64,000 nt of DNA from Pegea sp. RAD2-039 (Eukaryota; Chordata; Thaliacea; Salpida; Salpidae): contig JAQGEQ010000002.1 of NCBI GenBank assembly GCA_034620365.1, positions 1-64,000 of the forward strand. Reading direction: 5' to 3'. This document shows, in pieces, positions 36,344-46,838 of this stretch. Position 1 is the first letter of the stretch. Each line of letters opens with the position of its first letter. A program made the translations under genes and the position numbers. The notes beneath the pieces are model-generated. The model had not been told where the DNA came from, did not search any database, and saw only the letters and a program-made list of their open reading frames with translations.

Positions 36344-36549
36344 ACAGCTGAATTTTCAGCTTCACTTTCATCAATTTGATCTTGAAAGTTTTTCTTATCG
36401 TTTTCTAAATCTTTCAAATTTTCACCTGGTTTAAACATTTTAGCTGCTTTTAAAGAACTTTCACATTTTAATGTTGATGTTTTATTTGCAACCAATCGAT
36501 TACCACCATCAGCAATTCGTGATACTTTATTTATATCAGAAGTAAACAA
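36250..36549 (-). CDS. Acidic hypothetical protein of 99 aa
   Basis: A single open frame encodes MFTSDINKVSRIADGGNRLV, then a Lys/Glu-rich stretch (GENLKDLENDKKNFQDQIDE) and NPNQNPEDVLEQKEIITL. It is predicted soluble and largely disordered, with no signal peptide or membrane segment. The 3' part overlaps one copy of the 55-bp direct repeat. A nearby minus-strand exon boundary cannot be excluded, because TTTGTTTACTTCTG precedes the first Met and could be an acceptor region. Family unknown. Confidence 0.35.
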   Translation of the reverse strand: MFTSDINKVSRIADGGNRLVANKTSTLKCESSLKAAKMFKPGENLKDLENDKKNFQDQIDESEAENSAVDKIENAESLQLNNPNQNPEDVLEQKEIITL

Positions 36550-37289
36550 ATCAAATGAAAACGAGTATTCAAAAATATTTATATAATACTATATTTAAAT
36601 ACTATTAAGTTCTCCAATCATCATATAACAATATTAAATATTATTTAATCTTCTTCTTTTTATTAATGATCAAAATAACTAATAAAAACATATTATTGAA
36701 ATTAAAAAATAAATTATTATTATACATCATTTATATCACAAATATATTATAAATTAGGTTTAAAAATAAGACAATTAAATACGACATGAAATATAAATAA
36801 AAGTGTTTAATAATGCAAATTGATACCAATGCAGGATTATTCCATAAATAACTTGTTATCAGCATCAGATAAAGCATAAAAAACAATTAAGTGTAGATGA
36901 AGACTTTTAAAAATTAAATGTAGCAAATTGTAATTATGTACAAAATCAAAAGAAAAGCGGAAAATTTTGCAAACTTTTTGTTGTATCGTTTTCAAATCAT
37001 AAAACGAAGTAAATAGTTTAAACATGTTGCTGCCTCGTGTGTTTGTTTCAAAAGATGTTGGTGTTATCTGCATAGAGAAGAAAATCATAACTTCATACAT
37101 CGAAAATAGAAGCGAGAAGAAACGCCTGCTACAACCAGCCTCATAAACATGAAGCGATCATGCCTCAGTCACGCGCAAAACATTTGTTAGGATCATTTAA
37201 GCACGTTGAAACAATATTTTGATCATGTACAAAAAATTACTGTTAAGTTAGGTACTCAAACAAAACTTAATTTTTCTGGTGCTTTAAAT

Positions 37290-37412
37290 AGTAAAAAAAC
37301 TTAGAATTGTTAAGCTCTATTGAATACATTAAAAAAGAAATTCAGGATGCTGATGACACAAAAATGGATTGACGAAGGCCTACAATCGTTTTCAATAAAA
37401 AAGATTAAATAG
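37290..37412 (+). pseudogene. Fusion of a cytohesin fragment with the APC13 tail
   Basis: Bases 37300-37366 match the minus strand of the cytohesin pseudogene near 59860-59930 (the LNSIEFIKK region). They run straight into KWIDEGLQSFSIKKIK and a stop, the lost end of APC13. Compared with the 58-60 kb copy, the segment between these two points is deleted. Confidence 0.6.
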
Positions 37413-37552
37413 AAGTTTCGCTCCTAATAAAAATTTAATTTTCTAAATTTTTGTCAAATTAAATCATAATGTGAAGTAGATGATTAATATTAAAAAAAAA
37501 ACTTTTTAGACAAAGAAATTTTATTTGTATTAAACGACATCACGATCACATT

Positions 37553-37692
37553 TTACTCCTGACCAACAATTCGACACGCTTGCTTGATGCTGCTCTCCCA
37601 AATGTTCAGTAAATCGGAAATATGATGCTTAGAACAATCTTCTGTGTTTTCTATTCGCTCACTCATCACTTCTAACAATACTTCATGAAACG
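37553..37692 (-). pseudogene. Isolated last exon of MED15
   Basis: 140 nt, the same length as the last exon of gene F (57637-57776) and almost identical to it. It has the acceptor CAG and encodes HEVLLEVMSERIENTEDCSK, then LLNIWESSIKQACRIVGQE and a stop. No upstream MED15 exons are next to it. It is the inverted partner of the 57.6-58.0 kb block. Confidence 0.8.
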
Positions 37693-37699
37693 CTGAAAA

Positions 37700-38880
37700 A
37701 AAAGAACTAACTTAAAAAGAAATAAAAAAAAAATATATTAAAAAATGAATATATTTTGTATAATTTAAAATCAATTACTGTCATTGCATTAAATTTTAAT
37801 ATCTAAATTTTACCAGTTGTTGTTTTAAGGCTTGCTTAAAATTAACAAGAATTTTGTTCCGCTAAGTGTCGCTAGAGAACCTATAATGTAAACAAATGTT
37901 CTACTTCAATTGTTAATTATTAGTAAAGAAATTTTTGATAGAAATTATTTATGAATAACACTTTAACATCATTTCAAATTAATGAGATAAAACTTGTTGT
38001 GGTATATAACATTTATCAAAAAAGTAAGAAAAAATATTGACCTGAATAACAAAGTTTTATTTATTTGTCTAGTATTAAACATTTCAAAATTCTTAATTAA
38101 TAGAAGTCAAAAGAAACTACTAATTTTGAAACAAAATGTTTGAATTAAATTATCAAAATATATTCTACATTGAGTTTGTTTTCCATAATAATAGAAGAAA
38201 TAAACGTTTTCAAAATTTGGTTATTCAAAGTTTTAATAGTTATAAGGTGGTTATGTCGGCGAGCGACTTCGAGATGACAATGTCTGATGGAGTAATCATA
38301 TGTATAAAAGTTTGTAGTTTCTAATCTCTTCACTCAGAATTACTAGATATGCAAAACAACTTTATTTGAAAGCCAAATTTTAATAGTAAAGATCTGCTGG
38401 GCTTTTGAATTGAAATTTTCGAGAAAACAAATTTGATAGCTCAGATGTGCTCAGAAAGTTGCTTGTGTATTTAATTCGACATATAAGTACAAATCTCTTT
38501 TCAGTAAAATAAATAAAATAACAAACTGATAAAATGAAATTCTCAGAGCCGACCATCTAGCTAACACTTTAATTAGCTTTTGCAACTGCATCCTGCAGAT
38601 CCGCGCATCTGCTATTACTTCATGGTCATTGATCAAATTTTGCAATTAAACAATCTTGTTTAAACTGTTGGCTCTTTAATTGTATGATTGTTCATCAATA
38701 GATTTAATATACCTTTTCACTTTTTCTACTTTAATAAATTTTTAGTCTTTGGCTACCATTGAGACTGATTTTCAAAAGTTTAAGCCTCTAAATTGAACCA
38801 AGAATTCATTTAAGGCCTGTTTCATTAAAGTTTACATTAAAAGTTTGCTTTTAATAGATATTACGATAATAACTCTATAG
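37700..38880. other. No gene recognised apart from a MFEL repeat
   Basis: This stretch holds the third copy of the short MFEL frame at 38136-38324. There the frame runs on into a different tail (VVMSASDFEMTMSDGVIIC). The rest is AT-rich sequence without recognisable exons. The 5' end of the full-length retrotransposon probably lies near 38880. Confidence 0.45.
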
Positions 38881-38970
38881 GAGAGATATATTCATTTTGA
38901 AAAAGGCGACTAGCAACAACGTACACGCTACAAACAACATCAATCTGACATCAACACTAACAAAAGCCTA

Positions 38971-39650
38971 TTGTCTGACATCAGCAACACCATATCCACT
39001 GAATTGACCAAATTAAAATCTGAAATCGGCAACGATGTTGCCAAAATCAATGAAAAGATTTCTATCTTATCTAAATCTATGGATGAACTGGAAGCCTCCA
39101 CAAAGAAGCCTCTCACATGGGCCTCAGTTGTTGGTAATTCTGGATCCGAAAAAATACTAGCGTGGTGCAACTTCTTGCCAAGAAGGTTACTGACACGCAC
39201 AAGAAACTTACTCTGGACCGGGAGGATAGAGAAAACAATGTCATCATCTTTGGTGTCCCTGAGACTGATAAAGACGATGACATCAAGACTTTTAATCAAA
39301 TGTGCACTCAAGGCCTTGGTGCTGTGGACACTCCAAAAGTTTCAATGACCAGACTCGGGGCAAAAAGATCAAATCATAAAAGACCGTTAAAAGTTTCCTT
39401 TCAGGAAAGATGGGACAAACGTAAGTTTCTTGCTAAGCTGTATAAACTTAAGCAGGACGAAAAATTCCAGGGCATCAGAGTAGCACATGATATGTGTGAA
39501 GATGATCGCGTAGAAAATAAGCGTCTTCTAAAAGAGCCGTACAGCCGAAATCAGAAAGAGCAACCAACTGATTTCAAATACAAAGTTCGAGGTCCACCAT
39601 GGGCTTTACAGATTGTGAAGGTCTTTTCAAAAAACGGAAGTGCAAAATAA
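38971..39650 (+). pseudogene. Retrotransposon ORF1, frameshifted
   Basis: The first part (38971 to about 39150) encodes a coiled-coil stretch, MSDISNTISTELTKLKSEIG, through PLTWASVVGNS. The frame then shifts in a run of A at about 39149-39154, and the rest continues one frame over with DREDRENNVIIFGVPETDKD, an RRM-like ORF1 core, to a stop at 39650. The nucleic-acid-binding ORF1 protein of such elements packages RNA. The single shift could be a mutation or a sequencing slip in the homopolymer. Confidence 0.75.
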
Positions 39651-42646
39651 CCACTGGATCCACATCACCCTTATTCAACCTCTCTTCGCACAAAATTATT
39701 AATACTATGCTTCCAGCCCAAGATAACAGTACACAGAAGACTACCACCAAATCTTACAAGTGTCAAAAAGACAATTTTTCTTTTATATTAGGTATGTTTT
39801 TCAACGCACGGTCAATTGTCAACAAAATTTTCGAATTGAAAGCTCTTTTGCTTTCTCAAGATTTTACATTTGTTTTCATTACCGAAACTTGGTTGAAACC
39901 CTTTTATCCTGACTCCTTTCTGGATGACAGTGATCTTTTTCGTGCTTTGCGCTATGATAGACTGTTTGATAGAGGCGGCGGTGTTTGTGTAATCTATAAA
40001 ACATCACTGGCAGCCATGATTTCAAGAATTAAGATAAATACCATTGATTGCCCAGGATTTGAGATTATTGCTTTCAATTTTCATTACTCAAAGTCTAAGT
40101 TTTCCCGCTTTATATGTACATACCTACCACCGTCTAAAGTTAACGATGAGGTTACTATTAAGGCCTTATTGAAGGTTCTGAAAAGCCTTGTTTGTCCTGA
40201 GATGTATATTCTCGGGGATTTTAATTTTAGTAGAATTGATTGGAATAACCCAAATTTAGCATTCAATGGAAAAATGTTTAATTTGAATGGAGACAAAACT
40301 AATTTAGCCAATCTGAGTCATGTCTTTGTAAACTTCCTTGATGCCAATAATCTATCTCAGATGGTTACTTTTCCAACCCAAGTTAGTGGTAATACATTGG
40401 ATCTTCTCATCACATCAAAACCTGATAACGTTATCTACGTTGATCAAAATGAACCTTTTGCTCTGACATGCGATCACAACATGATTGAATTCAAGCTCCA
40501 ACAAACTTTTTCTACGAACGTTAAAACTCCAAGCATACGGAACTTTTATCGTGGAAATTATAACAGTATAAACAAGTTTTTATCAGGTGTTGACTGGATT
40601 TCTGTTTTCAACTCTACCGAAGACATCAATGATATCTACTCAAGGTTTACTAACATTGTTAATGATTCAATTAAAAAGTTCATACCTTTATATAGAGTCA
40701 ACAAAAAACCACACTTGCCAAGATATTTAAGGAATTTACAGCATTTGAAAAACCTCTTATACAAACAAACTAAAGCAGATCCTTCCATCAAACCTCTATA
40801 CAAAGATCTTTGTCTAGTCTACAAGAAATCAGTTTATAGCCTCTATTTAGGAAAAGAAAGTGCAATCTTATCTTCACCTAGCAAGAAAACGTTTTTTGGC
40901 TTCATTAATCACAAGCTTAAGGCGAGATCTCATCTACCTCCCTTGCTTGATAACGCCAATCAGCTGGTGATGGAACCAAAGAATAAAGCTGAATTGCTAA
41001 ACAAACAATTTGAAAAGGTTTTTATAACCGATGATGGCAATACTCCTACTATTTCCTACTCCAATATCCTTTCAAATATCTCTGAGATGGTAGATCTAGA
41101 CATAACAGTTGATATAGTATCTAAGGCTATTTCTTCTCTAAAATCAACAGTTTCCAACACCCCAGATCAAATCCCAGCTTTGTTTTTAAGAAAAAGTACT
41201 TCTTCTTTAGCGCTACTCTTATCGCTACTCTTTAACATGACTCTTAAGCGGGGAAGACTTCCACAAATTTGGAAGAATGCTATTATTACTCCAATTTATA
41301 AGAAGGGTCCTAGAAACACTGCACTTAACTACAGACCAGTTTCGCTTACTTCGGTTATCTGCAGAACTCAAGAACACATCATTCACAACCATATAACTAG
41401 CCATTTGACGGAGCATCATCTAATATCTGATGCCCAGCATGGCTTTGTTAAGCAAAGATCTTCTTTGACTCAACATCTCACTTTTTTCAATGAGCTTACA
41501 GCTCATTACGAAAGTAATACTCCATGTGACATCATATACCTTGATTTTGCTAAAGCGTTTGATTCTGTTCCACACAACAAGCTCATTACTGTATTGAAAA
41601 ACATAAAAATCAGCAACTCTATCTTAAAATGGATTGAAGATTTCTTATCAGGTAGAACCCAACGAACCCGTGTAGAAAGATCTTTATCTACTCCTAGTAA
41701 AGTCACCAGCGGCGTTCCTCAGGGTTCCGTTCTGGGTCCACTTCTCTTTTTGATTTTCATTGAAGACCTCATCAGAAGACTAATAACAGTAGACAATGTC
41801 AGTGTGTTTGTGTATGCAGATGACATCAAGCTATTATCTGGTTCTCACTCAAAACTCCAAACTGCACTAAACATTGTAGAAAACTGGTCTGCGAATTGGC
41901 AACTTAAAATCCAGCCAACAAAGTCTGAAGTTATAACATTCTCCCGTAAGCCAGCGGCCAACTTCAGCAACCAATACTACATCAATGGATCCATTCTTGA
42001 ACGAGTATCCTCAGTCATAGACCTCGGCATTACTCTGACATCTGACTTCAAATGGCACAGTTATGTTTCCAGAATCTTTGGAAAATCTATCAAGCTTGTC
42101 CACCTCATCATAAAGACTTTTAATTCTAAAGATCCATGGTTTTTCGTCAACCTTTTCAAACTGTACATACGCCCTATTCTTGAATACAATATCAGTGCAT
42201 GGATGCCATATCAAGTTGGTGATATCAGAAAAATCGAATCTGTTCAGGCAAAATTTACGAGATTGGTTTGCAGGAAACTTAATATCAAATACGAGAGTTA
42301 TAAGCATCGTCTCAGCTTCTTCAATCTAGATACTTTGGAAATCCGAAGAATTAAATACGACCTTATTCTGATTTTTAAAATTATTCACAACCTAATTGAT
42401 CTTCAGTTTGATGACTTTTTCTCCATTAGTCCCTCCCTCAAGGTATATCAACTTAGAAGACATAAATTACATCTTAATAAGCCCACTCCACCAGCTACCT
42501 TAACCAGATTAAGTTTTTTCTCATACCGCACAATCAGTACATGGAACAATCTGCCATCAGAGATTGTCATGTCAAAATCACTTATGCTGTTCAAGAAAAA
42601 GCTGAATTGTTATAACATCGCCAACATTTCCATTTCTAAACTGTGA
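39599..42646 (+). CDS. Retrotransposon ORF2: endonuclease and reverse transcriptase
   Basis: One uninterrupted 1015-codon frame overlaps ORF1 by 52 nt. The N-terminal third is an APE-type endonuclease (FNARSIVNK, ITETWL, LGDFNFSRIDW, LDLLITS, CDHN). The middle is a reverse transcriptase with LDFAKAFDSVPHNK, SGVPQGSVLGPLLF and the catalytic YADD. The C-terminal part (FFSYRTISTWNNLPSEIV) matches the tail found in CR1/L2/Jockey-like elements. The enzyme nicks target DNA and copies the element RNA at the nick. All core motifs are present, so it may be active or only recently silent. It is the likely type of source for the truncated copies, although those are older. Confidence 0.93.
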   Translation: MGFTDCEGLFKKRKCKITTGSTSPLFNLSSHKIINTMLPAQDNSTQKTTTKSYKCQKDNFSFILGMFFNARSIVNKIFELKALLLSQDFTFVFITETWLKPFYPDSFLDDSDLFRALRYDRLFDRGGGVCVIYKTSLAAMISRIKINTIDCPGFEIIAFNFHYSKSKFSRFICTYLPPSKVNDEVTIKALLKVLKSLVCPEMYILGDFNFSRIDWNNPNLAFNGKMFNLNGDKTNLANLSHVFVNFLDANNLSQMVTFPTQVSGNTLDLLITSKPDNVIYVDQNEPFALTCDHNMIEFKLQQTFSTNVKTPSIRNFYRGNYNSINKFLSGVDWISVFNSTEDINDIYSRFTNIVNDSIKKFIPLYRVNKKPHLPRYLRNLQHLKNLLYKQTKADPSIKPLYKDLCLVYKKSVYSLYLGKESAILSSPSKKTFFGFINHKLKARSHLPPLLDNANQLVMEPKNKAELLNKQFEKVFITDDGNTPTISYSNILSNISEMVDLDITVDIVSKAISSLKSTVSNTPDQIPALFLRKSTSSLALLLSLLFNMTLKRGRLPQIWKNAIITPIYKKGPRNTALNYRPVSLTSVICRTQEHIIHNHITSHLTEHHLISDAQHGFVKQRSSLTQHLTFFNELTAHYESNTPCDIIYLDFAKAFDSVPHNKLITVLKNIKISNSILKWIEDFLSGRTQRTRVERSLSTPSKVTSGVPQGSVLGPLLFLIFIEDLIRRLITVDNVSVFVYADDIKLLSGSHSKLQTALNIVENWSANWQLKIQPTKSEVITFSRKPAANFSNQYYINGSILERVSSVIDLGITLTSDFKWHSYVSRIFGKSIKLVHLIIKTFNSKDPWFFVNLFKLYIRPILEYNISAWMPYQVGDIRKIESVQAKFTRLVCRKLNIKYESYKHRLSFFNLDTLEIRRIKYDLILIFKIIHNLIDLQFDDFFSISPSLKVYQLRRHKLHLNKPTPPATLTRLSFFSYRTISTWNNLPSEIVMSKSLMLFKKKLNCYNIANISISKL

Positions 42647-42759
42647 ATTTTTCTCTTTTACAATACTATGATTCTGTGCAGTTCTTCATTGTCATATGCT
42701 TTTTCGTTTACACGTCAAATAGATCTAATTTGTGAGAATGTGTGTTAGCGAGAGGTGCT

Positions 42760-42812
42760 CTTTTTAGGCACCCTCCTTCACATTTATTGTAATAAATAAA
42801 TAAATAAAAAAT
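42760..42812 (+). other. Retrotransposon 3' hairpin and TAAA tail
   Basis: GAGAGGTGCTC and AGGCACCCTC can pair across a short loop and are kept with compensating-looking changes in the truncated copies (GAGATGCTC/GGTACCCTC). The tail is an AATA/TAAA microsatellite instead of poly(A). Such 3' structures commonly act in template recognition by the element's reverse transcriptase, and that role here is inferred. Confidence 0.6.
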
Positions 42813-42829
42813 CAAACTACAAAGTGACC

Positions 42830-43720
42830 CAGATCTATAAGGAAATGAAGAATTACACATTTACTTAAGTGGCAAAGTATTCTAGTATTACCTGATTCAA
42901 ATATATCAAAATTAGTGCTCAATTTACAACAGGAAAGACAGTTTGCTGCCCACAACTTTCAAGCTCTTGAAAAAAACTAATAAAAGCAAATTCTGGCATT
43001 AAATTTTATGGCGGAAAATATTTTTAAGCATTTGTTTTGTTACAGCCTTAATTAGTTTATGTTAATACATGGGATTAATTAGTACGGTTTAGTAAACTCA
43101 TTTTAAGGACAAGTGTACTGAAAATCGATTTGATATCCAAATCTATGCTACGTTGAAGGTCTTAGTAAAGTACAACTCTTAATGATGTCAAACAGTTTTG
43201 TAATTAACCAGTTCCTAACCTTAACTGTGAGCATATATTTAAACATAGATGTTTTTAGAGTCTTAACTTTATATTTTTATATCACATAATTATTATTGTA
43301 ATATATTTGTCCTAGTTCTACTAAAAATTCACAACTTTTTCAGTAAAAGCAAAGATTTTTCCATAAAATAAAAAATTAAATGCATTGTAATAATCATATG
43401 CAACAAATTTAGCAAGCCTTTTAGATTCTATTTAACTGCTAAATATTATGTCGAAATGTTCGGAATAAATTACAATTTATAAAAACTGAAAAGATTATTT
43501 TAATTAAAAGATAAATTTATAAAAACAGATTGGAAACTGAACAAGCAATTTAAAGCAGTTAAGCTTATATTTCTTGAAACAAAAACACTTTTCGAGAAGA
43601 AGTTGAACATAAAATGAAATCTAACGAAGAGTAGTGGTGAAGATGACATAAATATCAACGATATTCAACAAATAGTTCATCAAAAGCTGATAAAAAACGG
43701 AAAGTTTTCAATTACAAAGC
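42830..43720. other. AT-rich stretch with no gene recognised
   Basis: I see no exon, repeat or RNA gene that I can support between the retrotransposon tail and the TACC-like exons. Confidence 0.5.
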
Positions 43721-43722
43721 AA

Positions 43723-44690
43723 TTATCGATTTACAGGAATATCGATATTTAGGATTAAAAACAACTGTTCACAGATAAATATCAGTTCTTTGTTGTAATC
43801 AACTAGTTTTCTCACTTGATCCTGAAGAGAAGTGATTTGGCCTTCCAAATAACGATCAGAAGTCTTTAAAAATATTCAAATACAATTAGAAGTATATAAA
43901 AAAGTAGTTTAAGTGCCAAGACATTGATTGTTGACAAATCTAATTTAATCTCAATCTGACTGAAATTAACATCTCTTCTCAACTAATCACAAATTGCTTA
44001 CTTTAAATCTGTTATTCTGAGATTTTTCTTTCATCAGCTCCTTTTGCTGACCATCGAGTCTGAAATTTATTTAAATTAATTCTTTTTTCAAAATATTTAT
44101 TCAAAACAACATAAGAAATAGAAAAAATAACAAATCAGTAATTCGATAGAAACATCAAGTTCAAAATAAACCATTTTAGTAAAATTGAAAGAAAATAATA
44201 AATATATGAAAAAAGATTTACTTCAAAATTGATCTTTACAAATTGATTTTATTTCATAATTTTCTTTTGAAATTTCTTCATTTACTGATTTAAATTTGTT
44301 CAACAAATCCTTCCATTTGACTAGATTAATCTGTAATAAAACACAAAATGTCAATTAGAGTTAAAGTATTAAAAAAAAATCAAATGTTTGATACTGAGTC
44401 AGAAAAGAAGAAAGTATCATCTAGGAAAGTACTTCACAAAAACCTTAAAGTCTTCTACATGTTGTTTCATTTTACTAAATCTTTGCATGAGATCAAAGAA
44501 GTTATATTCGAGATTTTCAAAAGTGATTTTGAGCTGTTCTTTCTGATTGAAGCTAAATATAACAAATATAATTTGAAAGCTGTTCAGTTGAAATAATCAA
44601 GGTCACTTTGGTAACTTTTTCTTTTCACTGACTTTTAACAGATTCAATTTCAATCATGATTTTTTGAAGTTTCAAGAATCCTAAACATAT
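43723..44690 (-). pseudogene. TACC-domain coiled-coil gene fragment, decayed
   Basis: Minus-strand exons: about 44685-44615, 44552-44444, 44330-44222, 44059-44002 and 43863-43723. They encode QLKITFENLEYNFFDLMQRF, a middle coiled coil, LDGQQKELMKEKSQNNRFK and SLQDQVRKLVDYNKELIFIC. The last matches the pattern at the end of TACC domains (EELTKICDELI). TACC proteins bind microtubule regulators at centrosomes. The 44330 exon ends in an in-frame TGA and its join is off by one, as if one T were lost from the run before it. The 44.6-kb exon also has a TGA. Hence it is probably a pseudogene. Confidence 0.55.
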
Positions 44691-45419
44691 TATAAAAACA
44701 AGAAACTAAAATTAGTAGAATTAAATAAAGTAAATAAATAAACAAGCTTTTATAAACAAATTATTTAAAAGTTTAGCTTACTTGAAAAATATTATAAAAT
44801 TTATTATATTTTCTCTTTATACTAATAACCCTTTAAAATATATTATTTTGGTAATCTATAAATTTAACAAGAAATATTAATGTGAAAAATAATTAACTTG
44901 TAAGTCAGATATAAGTCACTACAAAACAAAAACGTTCATCTATAAAAATCAGTTCAACAAATAAAAGCTCATTAAAATGGTTGCTTGTAGAGAAATTTAA
45001 TGAAATCAATTTAATGATCTTGAAAGAAAGCTCAAAACAAGTCATACTAAAGTTTGAAAAAGACTGATTAAGATTAAGCACTGAATGGCTGAATTTAATA
45101 AAAAAATTGAAAACAAATTTAGTTTAAAAAGAAATATTAGAGTAATAACCACAATAATTCAGGCTATAAAAGTTTTTAGAGAATTGTTTAAATACTTTAA
45201 AATTTAGCATAGTCATAAGTGCTAATAAGCAAAAGTTATATAAAAAATAAACTAAAAAGTAGTAAAACAGCAAGGTAAAAAATCAATATCAGAAGTACAA
45301 TAAAATTATAAAAGTATAATTTATAAAAAGATTTTAAAACTATCCTTGATGGTAAATCAACTAATAACTTCAAAAAAATTCTTTGTATTTAACAAAATAC
45401 TTTTTAAAAAGTAATATTT

Positions 45420-46838
45420 TAATAGTAAAAACAACTTTCACATCCACCACAATCTTCACTATTACTTAAGTTTAAATCATTAAAATCATGATACAAATTC
45501 TGTAAATGAAGAACTATTTGATTAATTCTTGATTGCCTGTCTTGTTTTCTTTCTTCAAATTGCTTCATATAAGTAGATGAAAAAGTACTTCATATAATGT
45601 TAAAATATAATTAAAAGTGTTTAAAGAAAAAGTCATATGGTAAAAAAATGTAAAACCTAGAAATGGTTTTTTATTAACTCAGAAAGTTTAAATGGTTTTA
45701 AATTCTTAAAAATACCAATTTGAAATGTATCAACAACATCTCTAAGAATCTGTTTTTTTAAGAACAGGTAAGCTTCACAGAAATAGTTTTAAACATTTAG
45801 AATCTAATAAAACAAAGTAAACAAACTAAAAAATGATTTAAATAAAAGCTAAATACTAAATAAGATAATCAAATTATTTGATAAAATAAATTAAAGCTTA
45901 CAAATAACTTATATTGTATAAAAACACATTTTGCTATAAATAAGATAAAATAATTGTTTATCTCAACTTAACATAATTAGAATAAGTTTTATTAAAAAGA
46001 AAATAAATATTTGAATAATAAACAGGACTAGGAAAAATAGTAAATCAACAATTATAAAAAAGTAATAATATAAGTAATTCTTTGTTTATTTAAGTATTTC
46101 TTAACTTATTTCTAATAAATCAAAATAAATTAATAAAATAAATAGAAATTCAGATAACTAGTTACAGAATAGTACCATTGCTATAAATTTACATTTTATA
46201 AAAGTTATGATATCTAGTTATATATTTAAGTAAATTTAATTATATATTTAAAGTATTTTATTATATTTGTAACCAAATTTAATAAATAATATTTCAGTTT
46301 TTGATACTCTAAAAAATATAAAACATTAAAAGTTGGAAAGAAATCATAAATTTAATTTAATCAATTAGTTTAAGAATAAACTTTCCATTAAATATATAAA
46401 AATAATTTTAATTTAAGTCTAAATAGAATAATTTTACTTAAGAAATATTTATTAAGAATCAAAATCATAAAAATTCAAAACTATAAAATATTTCAAAGCA
46501 AATTTATGCAGAAAATTATAATATCAAATCTACTTAATAATAAATAAATTATTTTTATAAATTAATTAATTAAAGAAAACCGACTTATATTAAACCTTAC
46601 ATATTTAATTTATTTACCAAAACTTCAAACTTACTTAGTAAAACAGCAAAACTAAAATAAGAAAAAGAAACTGATTTAAATATTTCTAATATATCAATAA
46701 ATTTATTTAATAAAAGGATAAACAAATAAAACTAAATTCAAAACCTTTAATATCTTCAGATACTTCCTTTACAAAATCAAATTTGTTTTCTTCATAAATA
46801 TAATATTTTTCTGCAAAATCAGAATACTTAGTATTCAT
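45420..46838 (-). other. Family-2 small gene, minus-strand copy at 46 kb
   Basis: It has the start exon 46838-46745 (94 nt, MNTKYSDFAEKYYIYEENK), a short exon near 45765-45675 (ILRDVVDTFQIGIFKNLK), and a coiled-coil exon from about 45570 (MKQFEERKQDRQSRINQIVL). The last exon continues into SEDCGGCESCF, the same cysteine motif as the 34-kb tail exon. This is the most complete family-2 copy. Splice phases among the three blocks do not fit simply, so coding is uncertain. It is divergent from gene E. Confidence 0.4.

Larger units (their letters stand above)
38880..42812 (+). mobile_element. Near-complete CR1/Jockey-type non-LTR retrotransposon
   Basis: Two overlapping ORFs and a 3' UTR ending in AATAAATAAATAAATAAA define the element. 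A 3'-terminal hairpin-like sequence (GAGAGGTGCTC...AGGCACCCTC) is shared with the truncated copies. ORF2 is intact, so the element is recent. The 5' end is estimated from where the GC content rises, about 38880. No long terminal repeats are present. Target-site duplications were not resolved. Confidence 0.88.

Noticed and set aside
40084..40311. Minus-strand ORFs inside retrotransposon ORF2 (also at 41225, 41506 and 42011)
   Set aside because: They are antisense shadows of an intact 1015-codon frame with all catalytic motifs.
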